In this document: one piece after another, positions 7,736-15,374 of the stretch
Position numbering within the stretch: the stretch's first letter is position 1
How the letters are laid out: each line of letters opens with the position of its first letter
Assembly: GCF_002803845.1 (NCBI RefSeq)
Contig: NZ_CP024985.1
Coordinates: 7,947,501 to 8,011,500, forward strand
DNA: 64,000 nucleotides
Direction: 5' to 3'
Source: Streptomyces lavendulae subsp. lavendulae
Lineage (GTDB): Bacteria; Actinomycetota; Actinomycetes; Streptomycetales; Streptomycetaceae
Position numbers and translations under genes: made by a program
Notes under the pieces: generated by a model
What the model saw: the letters and a program-made list of their open reading frames with translations, nothing else
Databases searched by the model: none
Told to the model about the DNA's origin: nothing

Positions 7736-9189
7736 GCGGCCGGGCGCTGCCCTGCGCCCCGCAGGAGATCGCCACGCTGTTCCTGTTCGAGAAGCTCACC
7801 CCCGAGCAGCTGGGGAGGCTGTGCACCGAGGGACGGGTCGAGTGCTTCGACCCCGGCCCCGTGTACACCGAGGGCGAGCCCGCCACGTGCTTCTACGTGA
7901 TGATCGAGGGCACCGTCGTGCTGTCCCGCCGGGTCGGCGGCGACGACGTGGAGGTGAGCCGCACCTCCCAGCGCGGGGTGTACTCCGGCGCCATGCAGGC
8001 CTACCTGGGGGACCGGGTCCCGCAGCTCTACACCAACTCCATGCGCGTGACCGAGCAGACCCGGTTCTTCGTCCTGCCCGCGCAGTCGTTCGCCGACGTC
8101 ATGCGGGAGTGGTTCCCGATGGCCGCGCACCTGCTGGAGGGACTCTTCTTCGGCTCGAAGAACACCCAGCGGGCCATCGGACAGCGCGAACGGCTGCTGG
8201 CTCTCGGCTCGTTGTCCGCAGGCCTCACCCACGAGCTCAACAACCCGGCCGCGGCGGCCGTCCGGGCCACCGCGACCCTGCGGGAACGGGTCGGCAAGAT
8301 GCGGCACAAGCTGGCCGTCATCGCCCGGGGCCCCTACTCCCGCGAGGCGCTCGCCGAGCTCATCGACATCCAGGAACGTACCGCCGAACGCGTGGCCAAG
8401 GCGCCCGTGCTCAGCCCCCTGGAGGCCTCCGACCGGGAGGACGAACTCGCCGACTGGCTCGAAGACCACGGCATCCAGGAGGGCTGGCGGATCGCACCCA
8501 CCTTCGTCCAGGCCGGACTCGACACGGACTGGCTGGAACAGGTCGCGGCCACCGTGGCCGAGGACATCCTGCCCGGTGCCATCGGATGGCTCAACTACAC
8601 CGTCGAGACCGAGCTGCTGATGGACGAGATCGACGACTCCACCACCCGCATCTCCCACCTCGTCGACGCGGCCAAACAGTACGCGCAGCTCGACCGCGCG
8701 CCACACCGGTCCGTGGACGTCCACGAACTCCTCGACAGCACCCTGCTGATGCTGTCGGGCAAGATCGGCCCCCGGATCCGGGTCGTCAAGGACTACGACC
8801 GCTCCCTGCCCGACGTGCCCGCCTACCCGGCGGAGCTCAACCAGGTGTGGACCAACCTCGTCGACAACGCCGTCTACGCGATCGGGAGCACCGGCGGCGA
8901 CGGCACCCTGACCGTCCGCACGGCGCGGGAGGGCGACCGGCTGCTCGTGGAGTTCCGCGACACCGGCCCCGGCATCCCGGCCGACGTCCGCAGCCGCATC
9001 TTCGACCCCTTCTTCACCACCAAACCGGTCGGCGAGGGCACCGGTCTCGGCCTCGACATCTCCTGGCGGATCGTCGTCAACAAGCACCACGGCAGCCTCC
9101 AGGTCGAGTCCGCGCCGGGCGACACCCGCTTCCAGGTACTGCTGCCGCTGACCACCCCGGAACCCGAGACCACCGAGGAGCCCCCATGA
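7732..9189 (+). CDS. Soluble histidine kinase with cyclic-nucleotide-binding domain
   Basis: A 485-residue predicted cytoplasmic sensor kinase. Residues about 12-130 form a cyclic-nucleotide-binding-like beta barrel (VYTEGEPATCFYVMIEGTVV). The dimerisation/phosphoacceptor segment LSAGLTHELNNPAAAAV places the phosphorylated His at 167, and a long helical insert (residues about 185-320) follows. The C-terminal ATPase domain has N box NQVWTNLVDNAVYAI, DTGPGIP and GTGLGLDIS. There is no membrane segment. The GTG start overlaps the stop of the response-regulator flavoprotein, and its own stop overlaps the next ATG, so the three proteins are made as a coupled set. Its cognate partner is almost certainly the fused receiver upstream. 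Confidence 0.92.
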   Translation: MSGRALPCAPQEIATLFLFEKLTPEQLGRLCTEGRVECFDPGPVYTEGEPATCFYVMIEGTVVLSRRVGGDDVEVSRTSQRGVYSGAMQAYLGDRVPQLYTNSMRVTEQTRFFVLPAQSFADVMREWFPMAAHLLEGLFFGSKNTQRAIGQRERLLALGSLSAGLTHELNNPAAAAVRATATLRERVGKMRHKLAVIARGPYSREALAELIDIQERTAERVAKAPVLSPLEASDREDELADWLEDHGIQEGWRIAPTFVQAGLDTDWLEQVAATVAEDILPGAIGWLNYTVETELLMDEIDDSTTRISHLVDAAKQYAQLDRAPHRSVDVHELLDSTLLMLSGKIGPRIRVVKDYDRSLPDVPAYPAELNQVWTNLVDNAVYAIGSTGGDGTLTVRTAREGDRLLVEFRDTGPGIPADVRSRIFDPFFTTKPVGEGTGLGLDISWRIVVNKHHGSLQVESAPGDTRFQVLLPLTTPEPETTEEPP

Positions 9190-9539
9190 CAGGCATCGAG
9201 GGATTGGACCCGAGCGTCCCGCCCACCGGCACGGGGTGCGCCGACTGCGACGCGGCGGGCGGCTGGTGGTTCCACCTGCGGCGCTGCGCCCAGTGCGGCC
9301 ACATCGGCTGCTGCGATTCCTCACCGGCGCAGCACGCCACCGCCCACTGGAAGTCCAGCGGGCATCCCCTGGTGCAGAGCTTCGAACCGGGCGAGGACTG
9401 GTTCTGGGACTACGACGGCGCCGAGCTGTACGCCTCCGGCCCGGACCTCACGCCCCCGGTCGCGCACCCGGCGGACCAGCCGGTACCGGGCCCGGCCGGC
9501 CGGGTCCCCGAGGACTGGACCCGGATGCTGCACCGCTGA
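9186..9539 (+). CDS. UBP-type zinc finger protein
   Basis: A 117-residue protein that is nearly all one UBP-type (ubiquitin-hydrolase-like) zinc finger. Candidate ligands are Cys18, Cys21, Cys34, Cys37, Cys42/Cys43, His50, His54 and His60, with the bacterial signature GCCDSSPAQHATAH and an aromatic stretch EDWFWDYD after it. In eukaryotes this fold binds a free ubiquitin C-terminus; in this host no ubiquitin is expected, so the partner is unknown. It is the last gene of the coupled kinase/flavoprotein operon (ATGA overlap) and may modulate or report for that pair. A second member of the family lies at 61499-61951. Confidence 0.9.
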   Translation: MTGIEGLDPSVPPTGTGCADCDAAGGWWFHLRRCAQCGHIGCCDSSPAQHATAHWKSSGHPLVQSFEPGEDWFWDYDGAELYASGPDLTPPVAHPADQPVPGPAGRVPEDWTRMLHR

Positions 9540-9551
9540 AGGCCGCCCCAC

Positions 9552-9595
9552 GGCCACCGGGGCGCGGACCGGTCGATGCCCGCGCCCCGATGGCC
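9552..9595. terminator. Two-step hairpin terminator between convergent genes
   Basis: GGGGCGCGG at 9559-9567 pairs with CCGCGCCCC at 9580-9588. An outer GGCCA/TGGCC pair (9552-9556, 9591-9595) extends it. It lies between the zinc finger stop and the chaplin stop and can serve both. Confidence 0.75.
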
Positions 9596-9604
9596 ACGCT
9601 GCGA

Positions 9605-9841
9605 TCAGGTGTTGATGCAGGTGTTGGCGGCGGCCGGGTTGAGGGCGCCGATGACGTTGATGCTGTTGCCGCAGAGGTTGATCGGGATGTGGATGGGCAC
9701 CTGGATCACGTTGCCGGAGAGGATGCCCGGGGAGCCGACGGCGAAGCCATTGGCATCGGCATCGGCGATGGCGGTGCCGGTGGCGCCGAGGATGCCGACC
9801 GCGGCGAGGGCGGCGGCGGCGATGGCGGTACGGATGCGCAT
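9605..9841 (-). CDS. Short chaplin
   Basis: A 78-residue secreted hydrophobin-like protein that assembles into amyloid fibres on aerial hyphae and spores. It has a signal peptide (MRIRTAIAAAALAAVGILG...AIADA) followed by a single chaplin domain with the hallmark run GNVIQVPIHIPINLCGNS and VIGALNPAAANTC. The two cysteines (57 and 75) form the family's single disulfide. The length matches short chaplins such as ChpD-H, and there is no sortase signal. The ATG at 9841 is chosen because it starts the signal peptide; an upstream extension in frame would add unlikely residues. This gene is strong evidence for a sporulating streptomycete-type host. Confidence 0.93.
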   Translation of the reverse strand: MRIRTAIAAAALAAVGILGATGTAIADADANGFAVGSPGILSGNVIQVPIHIPINLCGNSINVIGALNPAAANTCINT

Positions 9842-10036
9842 GTCACTCCAAGGTCGATGACGGAACGTCGAAGCAGGATCACACCGCGTGAGGGGGCCTT
9901 CCGTCGGGCATTCACCCGACCCGGGCGTGTTGCGCGGCTCCGGGTGACGCACCCGCGTGCCGGGCGCGCGCGGCCGGGTCCGGGAGGGGACGGCCGGGTC
10001 CGGGAGGGGGCGGGCCGTCAGCGGAACCGGCCGCCG

Positions 10037-10504
10037 TCAGCGACCCGTGGCCCTGCCCGACGTCAGCCGGGCCGCCTCGATCTCGGCCCACACGGCTTTG
10101 CCGTCCTCGTGGGTGCGGGTGCCCCAGCGGTCGGAGACGCGCTCCACGATGTACAGGCCGTGGCCGCCCGGGAGGCCGGGCCGCGGGGCCGGCTGGCGGC
10201 GGGGCGGTGTCGTAGAGCCGTCGAAGACCTCGACGCGCAGGAACTCCCCGCCTGTGAGCGCGAGTTCGGTACAGCCCCCGGCGTGCAGGGATGCGTTGGT
10301 CAGCAGCTCGGAGACGAGGAGCAGGGCGTCCTCGGAGGTCTCGGTCCCGTCCCAGCCCCAGTCCAGCAACGCCCGGCGCGTGAAGTCGCGGCCCTTGGCC
10401 ACGTGGCCCCGGACGCCGGACAGGGCGAGCCGACGGCGCTGCCGCGCGACGGGCGGAGCTCCGGCGGGCAGTGGCTCGCCGGTATCCGTGCCGATGGTCT
10501 CCAT
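10037..10504 (-). CDS. RsbW-type ATP-binding anti-sigma protein
   Basis: A 155-residue GHKL ATPase of the small serine-kinase/anti-sigma type abundant in Streptomyces. The N box is EDALLLVSELLTNASLHAG and the ATP lid region is GGHGLYIVERVSDRWG. Such proteins bind sigma factors and phosphorylate STAS antagonists. GGGAGGG lies 4 bases before the ATG at 10504, so this start is preferred to one 72 bp upstream. A STAS-domain gene is divergent 367 bp away and is a natural partner. Many Streptomyces members lack key kinase residues, so a purely regulatory binding role is possible. Confidence 0.85.
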   Translation of the reverse strand: METIGTDTGEPLPAGAPPVARQRRRLALSGVRGHVAKGRDFTRRALLDWGWDGTETSEDALLLVSELLTNASLHAGGCTELALTGGEFLRVEVFDGSTTPPRRQPAPRPGLPGGHGLYIVERVSDRWGTRTHEDGKAVWAEIEAARLTSGRATGR

Positions 10505-10871
10505 CGTGCCCTCCCACCCCCACCCGTTGACGTCGGTCTCTCGGACCTCTCGTGTACCCACCGCGCCCGGGAACATCCGGGAATGCCGGTGACAGTGTAG
10601 GCGACCACCGATGTCAGCGGGTGGCCGCGCGCATCCTCAGTGTGAGGTCGCCGTCCGGGTCGCGGACGCCGCCGGCTCCCCGTGGCGCCGCCGGCCGCCG
10701 GACTTCTCGGTTCCGCGCGGCCGTTGCCGTACGTCTCCGCCAACGGCCTTATGGGGAGGCGGTGTCGGGCCGTAGGAGCCGGACGGCGCGCCCCTCGGTG
10801 CTCTCGCGGGGCCGATGAACAGGCATACTCGCCTCCGGGGGGCCTTAGAGGTGACGATCCGGGAGGCGCAC
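10505..10871. other. Divergent intergenic region
   Basis: 367 bp between the anti-sigma gene and the STAS gene. I see no supported gene; a 19-residue in-frame extension of the STAS gene is the only coding possibility. No clear palindrome was found. Confidence 0.5.
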
Positions 10872-11219
10872 ATGACCGGGGCACGGGACACGGACCACGA
10901 GGGCGTGGTCGCAGCAGGCCATGCGGCCGGAACCGGATGGGTGGTGATCGCGCGCGGGGAACTCGACCAGGACACACTGCCCCCTCTCCAGGAGGCACTC
11001 GTCTCCGCCGCCGACCGGTATCCGCTGGTGGTGCTCGACGCCGCGGGGGTCACCTTCGGCGACTCGTCGTTCCTCAACCTGCTGCTGCAGGTGCACCACC
11101 TGACGACCCTGCGCATCGCCGCCCCCGGGGACCGGCTGCGCCGCCTCTTCGCCCTCACGGGCGCCGACACGGTGCTCTCCGTCCACCCGGACGTCGAGCA
11201 CGCCGTCTGCGCACCCTGA
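10872..11219 (+). CDS. STAS-domain anti-sigma factor antagonist
   Basis: A 115-residue STAS protein of the SpoIIAA/RsbV/BldG type. The core fold is visible as GWVVIARGELDQDTLPPLQEAL, the strand YPLVVLDAAGVTFGDSSFLNLLLQ with the serine pair in DSS at the usual phosphorylation site, and RLRRLFALTGADTVLSV. In its unphosphorylated state such a protein captures the anti-sigma kinase and frees the sigma factor. GGGAGG lies 6 bases before the ATG at 10872, so I reject the longer start at 10815. It is divergent from the RsbW-type gene. A sigma factor is not adjacent; the nearest is the ECF41 gene at 17.8 kb, which is not a typical target. Confidence 0.88.
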   Translation: MTGARDTDHEGVVAAGHAAGTGWVVIARGELDQDTLPPLQEALVSAADRYPLVVLDAAGVTFGDSSFLNLLLQVHHLTTLRIAAPGDRLRRLFALTGADTVLSVHPDVEHAVCAP

Positions 11220-11380
11220 CCGCCCGGCCGGCCGAACCGGCCCCCACCCGTCCGCGCCCCGGAGCGGCGGTCATTGCCCGGGCCGGAAGTCGGGCAGGAT
11301 CAGGGCACCGTCGCCGGCCAGGGCGAAGCCGGGGTAGTGGGCGATCTCCCAGGCGTGGCCGTCGGTCCGTTGCGGGTTCC

Positions 11381-11890
11381 TCAGTAGCGCAGCGCCCTGC
11401 CCGTGCGCGCGGTCACCGTGCCGGAGAGCTTGTGCGTGCTGCGGGCCGTGCCCTGCCCGGTGCCCTTGCCGGGGACGTCCGTCACCGTCACCACCACCGT
11501 GTCCAGGAGGTTGCCGGCTTCGTCCTGGAACTCGACCTGTACCGCGAAGGACTTCTTGCCGTCGTCGGTGTTGCGCACCGTCACCGGCACCGTCGTGTAC
11601 CCGTCGCCGTCGGTGGCGACCGGGCCCAGGGTCACCTGCTCCTTGGCGTTGACCCCGTCCTTGACCTCCGCCAGCTTGTCCTTGGCCACGGCCGCCGCGG
11701 ACTCGGCGGCCTTGCCGGCCTCGGCGGCGGCCGAGGAGACCGCCGCGCCCGCCGACCGCACCGCCGCGGCGGCGCTCGACACGGCTCCGGACGGGCTGCC
11801 GCCGCTGTCCGAGCAGCCGGCGGCGCCGCACGCCGTGACCGCCGACAGCAGCACGGCCGCCGCACCGCGCCTCCACGTGTCCGTCGCCAT
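11381..11890 (-). CDS. Putative lipoprotein with alanine-rich stalk
   Basis: A 169-residue exported protein. The N-terminal signal (LLSAVTACGAAGC) ends in a likely lipobox with Cys in AAGC, so anchoring to the outer face of the membrane is predicted. It is followed by an Ala/Ser-rich helical stalk of about 45 residues (AAAAVRSAGAAVSSAAAEAGKAAE) and then a beta-sandwich-like domain (YTTVPVTVRNTDDGKKSFAVQVEFQDEAGN) resembling FxLYD-type domains of cell-surface proteins. GGAGG lies 4 bases before the ATG at 11890; a GTG 3 bases earlier has no room for a ribosome site. Function is unknown. It stands alone on this strand. Confidence 0.75.
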   Translation of the reverse strand: MATDTWRRGAAAVLLSAVTACGAAGCSDSGGSPSGAVSSAAAAVRSAGAAVSSAAAEAGKAAESAAAVAKDKLAEVKDGVNAKEQVTLGPVATDGDGYTTVPVTVRNTDDGKKSFAVQVEFQDEAGNLLDTVVVTVTDVPGKGTGQGTARSTHKLSGTVTARTGRALRY

Positions 11891-11985
11891 CACGCCTCCA
11901 AGGGGTTGCGGGACTCCCAGTCAACGGCCCGGCGGCCCGGATGCCCACCGGTGAGGGCATCCGGGTGAGGGCGTGGGCCCCGCCG

Positions 11986-12918
11986 TCACAGGGAGCGGAC
12001 CGCCGCCAGACGGTGTTCGTGGACGCGCAGGTGGAGGGCGGCGAGGTCCAGCAGGGGAGTGGGCACGCCCAGCGCGCGGGCGCGGACGGTGAGGTCGGTC
12101 AGGACGTGGTCCGCCTCCGTGGGGGCCCCGGCGACGAGGTCGCGGTAGAGGGAGGGGGTGAGCGGGGAGCCGGGGGTGGTGACGGTCGCCTCGGTGAAGG
12201 CGAGTTCGGCCCCCGGCACGGGGTGACCGGCCGCCCGCGACACGGCCGCGGCCTCGGCCAGCAGGGCGGGCCCGAGCGCGGCGCCGCCCGGAACGGAGTT
12301 GACCTCACCGACCGTGCCGCGCATCAGGCAGGTCAGGGCGGCCAGCGTGGAGATGAACACCCACTTGTGCCACATCGCCGCGACGATGTCCTCGGTCGCC
12401 GGTGAGTCGATTCCCGCGTCGGCCAGGACCGCGCGGATCGCGTCCACACGGGCGGAGGGCCGGCCGTCGGTCTCGCCGGTCAGGATGACCGCGGGCGGTG
12501 CCATGCGCAGGATGTCGCCGTCCGCGTTCAGGGTGGTGACCACCTTCGCGACGCCGCCGAGGACCGCCGCGTCCCCCAGGGCCGCGGCGAGCGCGTCGAG
12601 GTGGGCGATCCCGTTGAGCAGGGGGACGACGGCGGTGTCCGGGCCGACGGCAGGAGCGATGTCGGCCAGGGCGGCGTGCAGCGCGGTCGCCTTCACGGAC
12701 AGCAGGACCAGGTCGTAGGGCCCGCCCGGGGCGTCGGCCGTCACCAGCCGCGGCGTGAGGTGGAGTTCCTCCCCCTGGCCCTCGACGCGCAGGCCGCGGG
12801 CCTCCAGGGCCTTCGCGCGCGCCGGCCGGACCAGGAAGGAGACGTCCTGGCCCGCCGTGGCGAGCCGGGCGCCGAAGAAGCCGCCGACGGCGCCCGCGCC
12901 GACCGTGAGGATCCTCAT
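11986..12918 (-). CDS. Ketopantoate reductase family protein
   Basis: A 310-residue NADPH-dependent 2-oxoacid reductase of the PanE/ApbA family. It opens with the dinucleotide motif GAGAVGGFFGARLA. Lys76 (SVKATAL) and Lys185 (AMWHKWVFIS) match the two lysines conserved in the family, and PLLNGIAHLD carries the conserved Asn. The family includes ketopantoate reductase of pantothenate synthesis and many paralogues acting on other keto acids. The start (ATGA) overlaps the stop of the DMT exporter gene, so the two are co-translated. An exporter-reductase pair under an ArsR-type regulator suggests a specialised metabolite or stress role rather than housekeeping vitamin synthesis. Confidence 0.87.
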   Translation of the reverse strand: MRILTVGAGAVGGFFGARLATAGQDVSFLVRPARAKALEARGLRVEGQGEELHLTPRLVTADAPGGPYDLVLLSVKATALHAALADIAPAVGPDTAVVPLLNGIAHLDALAAALGDAAVLGGVAKVVTTLNADGDILRMAPPAVILTGETDGRPSARVDAIRAVLADAGIDSPATEDIVAAMWHKWVFISTLAALTCLMRGTVGEVNSVPGGAALGPALLAEAAAVSRAAGHPVPGAELAFTEATVTTPGSPLTPSLYRDLVAGAPTEADHVLTDLTVRARALGVPTPLLDLAALHLRVHEHRLAAVRSL

Positions 12919-13898
12919 GAGGACTGCCTTTCGTGGGTGGGAACATGAGCGGGAACGGGCACCGGACCGGCGCCGGGGGCGTGGTCCGGGGCCCGGTGAC
13001 GCGAGCGGGGCACGTACCGGGAGACCGCCACACCGGCCAGGCAGAGCAGCCCGCCGAGCAGGGTCAGCCAGGCCGGCACCTCGCCGAGCAGGGCCCAGCT
13101 CAGCAGGACGACGACCGCCGGCACGGCGTACGTCGTCGCGCCCAGCTTTCCGGCGGGCATCCGGGCCAGGGCGTAGGTCCAGGCGGTGAAGGCGAGAGCG
13201 GTCGGCACCACACCCAGATAGACCATGTTCAGCGTCGCGGACAAGGGCGCCCCGGGGAGTTCCGTGAACAGCCGGCCGCTGAAGGGCAGGCAGGCCACGG
13301 TCCCGGTCAGGCAGCTGAACGCGGTGATCTGCAGGGGCGTCCCGTGCGAGAGCGCGGGCTTCTGGGCGATCACGCCGGTCGCGTAGGCGACCGCCGCGAG
13401 CAGGCAGAGCCCGACCCCGAGCACCGAGGTGGAGCCGCCGTCACCGGACGACATGGAAAGGCCCACGACCACCGCACCGGCGAAGGACACCGCCATCCCG
13501 GCCAGCAGCCGCGGCGGCAGCGCCTCGCCGAGGAACCGGGCCGCGAGCAGCGCCATGAGGATGGGGCCGGTGTTCACGAGCAGGGACGCCGTCCCCGCGT
13601 CGACCAGCCGCTCACCCCAGTTCAGCGCGACGGTGTAGCCGCAGAACCACACGACCCCCGACAGCAGGATGCCGCGCCACGCGGCGCGGGGCGGCAGGCC
13701 CTGACGGCGTACGAGGAGCAGGACGGACAGCGTCAGCGACGCGGCCAGCAGCCTGCCGAGGGCCAGGGCGCCGGGGGAGTAGGCGGCGCCCGCGCTGCGG
13801 ATGGAGACGAAGGCCGAGGCCCAGGCGAACACGGTGAAGGAGACGGCGCCGACCGTGACGAGGCCGACCGGGAAGAGGGGGCGGGAGCGGGACGTCAT
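12915..13898 (-). CDS. DMT-superfamily (EamA) transporter
   Basis: A 327-residue integral membrane protein with ten predicted helices arranged as two EamA repeats; motifs such as TVFAWASAFVSIRSAG in the first half and VYLGVVPTALAFTAWTYAL in the second are typical. These carriers usually export amino acids or other small metabolites. The C-terminal tail (RHRAPDHAPGAGPVPVPAHVP) is a Pro/His-rich cytoplasmic extension. It is the first gene of a two-gene unit with the reductase downstream. A perfect 11-bp inverted repeat lies 20 bp before the start, so control by the neighbouring ArsR-type protein is likely. Confidence 0.9.
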   Translation of the reverse strand: MTSRSRPLFPVGLVTVGAVSFTVFAWASAFVSIRSAGAAYSPGALALGRLLAASLTLSVLLLVRRQGLPPRAAWRGILLSGVVWFCGYTVALNWGERLVDAGTASLLVNTGPILMALLAARFLGEALPPRLLAGMAVSFAGAVVVGLSMSSGDGGSTSVLGVGLCLLAAVAYATGVIAQKPALSHGTPLQITAFSCLTGTVACLPFSGRLFTELPGAPLSATLNMVYLGVVPTALAFTAWTYALARMPAGKLGATTYAVPAVVVLLSWALLGEVPAWLTLLGGLLCLAGVAVSRYVPRSRHRAPDHAPGAGPVPVPAHVPTHERQSS

Positions 13899-13917
13899 GC
13901 GCCCACCCTAGAGGGTG

Positions 13918-13943
13918 AACATTTCGGTGTCGACCGAAATGTT
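13918..13943. promoter_or_regulatory. Perfect palindrome upstream of DMT/reductase unit
   Basis: AACATTTCGGT (13918-13928), spacer GTCG, and its exact reverse complement ACCGAAATGTT (13933-13943). It shares the core TTCGG-N6-CCGAA with the element before the ArsR-type gene, so it is a strong operator candidate. Confidence 0.75.
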
Positions 13944-13977
13944 GATGGATAGGGGTTCGGCCCCGCCGACAGGGGGC

Positions 13978-14733
13978 TCAGCTCCACGCGTCGGGCGTGA
14001 TCCCCAGGAGCTCGGCGAAGGCCCGCTCCCCGGCCGCGGTCACCTCCAGCGCCCGGCCGCCGCCCTCCGGACGCACCACCCACCGCCGCTCCAGCGCCCG
14101 CGCGCGCAGCCGCGCCCCGGCCAGGCCGCCGAGGTGGCGCCGCCGCTCGGTCCAGTCCAGGCAGGAGCTGACCTGCGGCCTGCGGCCCTCGCCGGTGAGG
14201 TCGACACCGGCCGCGGCGCACCAGGCCCGGCCGTCGTCCGTCAGCTCGAACACGCCGTCCGTGCGCAGCAGTCCGCGCCGCTCCATCGCGTCGGTCACCG
14301 CCATGCCGAGCCGCCCGGCGAAGTGGTCGTAGCAGGTCCGGGCGCGGGCCAGTGGATCCGGCGCGGCGACCACCGGTACGGCGTGCGCCGCGTCCCGGTC
14401 CGGGATCGCGTACGAGGCGAGCGCGTCGAGGAGGCGGGCCGTCGCCGCGTCGGCGACGCGCACGTAACGGTGCCGGCCCTGCCGCTCGGTGACGCAGATG
14501 CCCGCATCCAGCAGCCGGACCAGATGGCCGCTGACCGTGGACGGGGCCACGGCGGTGATCCGGGCCAGCTCGCCCGCGGTCCAGGCGCGCCCCTCCAGCA
14601 GGGTCATGCAGATCGCGGCCCGCGTCTCGTCGGCCAGGGCCGCGGCGAAGGCCGCCAGGCGGGCGGCGGGGGCCGGTGCACCCTCCGGGGGTGTGGTGAA
14701 AGGCGATGCGTCCATCCCTCCAGGATGCCCCAT
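13978..14733 (-). CDS. ArsR-type winged-helix regulator
   Basis: A 251-residue regulator. The N-terminal winged helix (ARLAAFAAALADETRAAICMTLLEGRAWTAGELARITAVAPSTVSGHLVRLLDAGI, split across about residues 20-80) is ArsR-like, ending with the wing RQGRHRYVRV. The remaining 150 residues are a mostly helical effector part with a single CxA-poor stretch; no obvious metal-binding ELxVCDL motif is seen, so a metal sensor is unlikely. It sits 79 bp before the DMT exporter on the same strand, and both starts are preceded by the same palindromic core, which implies autoregulation and control of the exporter unit. The first ATG (14733) lies 3 bp from the palindrome; an internal ATG at 14715 is possible. 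Confidence 0.82.
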   Translation of the reverse strand: MGHPGGMDASPFTTPPEGAPAPAARLAAFAAALADETRAAICMTLLEGRAWTAGELARITAVAPSTVSGHLVRLLDAGICVTERQGRHRYVRVADAATARLLDALASYAIPDRDAAHAVPVVAAPDPLARARTCYDHFAGRLGMAVTDAMERRGLLRTDGVFELTDDGRAWCAAAGVDLTGEGRRPQVSSCLDWTERRRHLGGLAGARLRARALERRWVVRPEGGGRALEVTAAGERAFAELLGITPDAWS

Positions 14734-14736
14734 CGC

Positions 14737-14752
14737 TTCGGCAATCGCCGAA
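14737..14752. promoter_or_regulatory. Palindrome at the ArsR-type gene start
   Basis: TTCGGC-AATC-GCCGAA, matching the TTCGG-N6-CCGAA core at 13923-13938. It ends 3 bp before the first possible start codon, which fits autorepression. Confidence 0.7.
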
Positions 14753-14793
14753 TGATCCGGCGTTCCCGGCGCACAGCGCCCCGCGCGGAGGGG

Positions 14794-15357
14794 TCAGTGC
14801 CCGGCGGCGGCCTTGACCAGGGCCACGGACAGGCCGATCGCCGCGTCCAGGGCACCGGCCAGCAGGGCGACGGCCGGACCGCTGCCCATGCGGACGCCGC
14901 CGTACCACCCCCAGCCGAAGAGGCTGGCCACGTTCACCCCGGCCGCGGCGTACAGGGCCGTCTGCAACTCCATCACGCCCAGGACGGCCGAGCCGATCAG
15001 GATCAGCGGGCCGACCGCGGACAGCAGCAGCGGGCTGCCGACCCACAGCATGCGCCGCAGCTCCGCGCCGGTGGCGAGCCGCCCGTGGACCACCCGGTGG
15101 GCCTGCTGGTCGGCGACGAGGCTCGCCAGCCACAGCCCGACGGCGGCGGTGAGCACGGTGGCCGTGGCACCGAAGGCGTCGACGTGCTCGGACGCGGCCA
15201 GGCCGATCACCACGGAGATCATCGTGATGGTCGCGTACAGCCGTTCCTTCAGCCGCGCCGCGGACGCCTCGGGCGTCGCGGTGGCCGCGGTGGCGGCGGG
15301 GCCGGGCCGGTCGGACCCGGTGCCGTGCCCGTCGTCGCCGGTGTCCTCGTGACCCAT
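14794..15357 (-). CDS. Hypothetical membrane protein
   Basis: A 187-residue protein with a hydrophilic Gly/Asp/Ala-rich N-terminus (about 38 residues) and roughly five hydrophobic helices (TITMISVVIGLAAS, ATATVLTAAVGLWLASLVA, LLLSAVGPLILIGSAVLGV, ALYAAAGVNVASLFGWGW, AVALLAGALDAAIGLSVALV). A conserved-looking loop QQAHRVVHGRLATGAELRRML sits between helices 2 and 3. I do not recognise a function. The ATG at 15357 was chosen because upstream frame residues overlap the next gene and look non-coding. It follows the DUF1275 membrane gene by 17 bp and may be co-transcribed. Confidence 0.7.
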   Translation of the reverse strand: MGHEDTGDDGHGTGSDRPGPAATAATATPEASAARLKERLYATITMISVVIGLAASEHVDAFGATATVLTAAVGLWLASLVADQQAHRVVHGRLATGAELRRMLWVGSPLLLSAVGPLILIGSAVLGVMELQTALYAAAGVNVASLFGWGWYGGVRMGSGPAVALLAGALDAAIGLSVALVKAAAGH

Positions 15358-15374
15358 GGCGTCAGCGTAGACGT

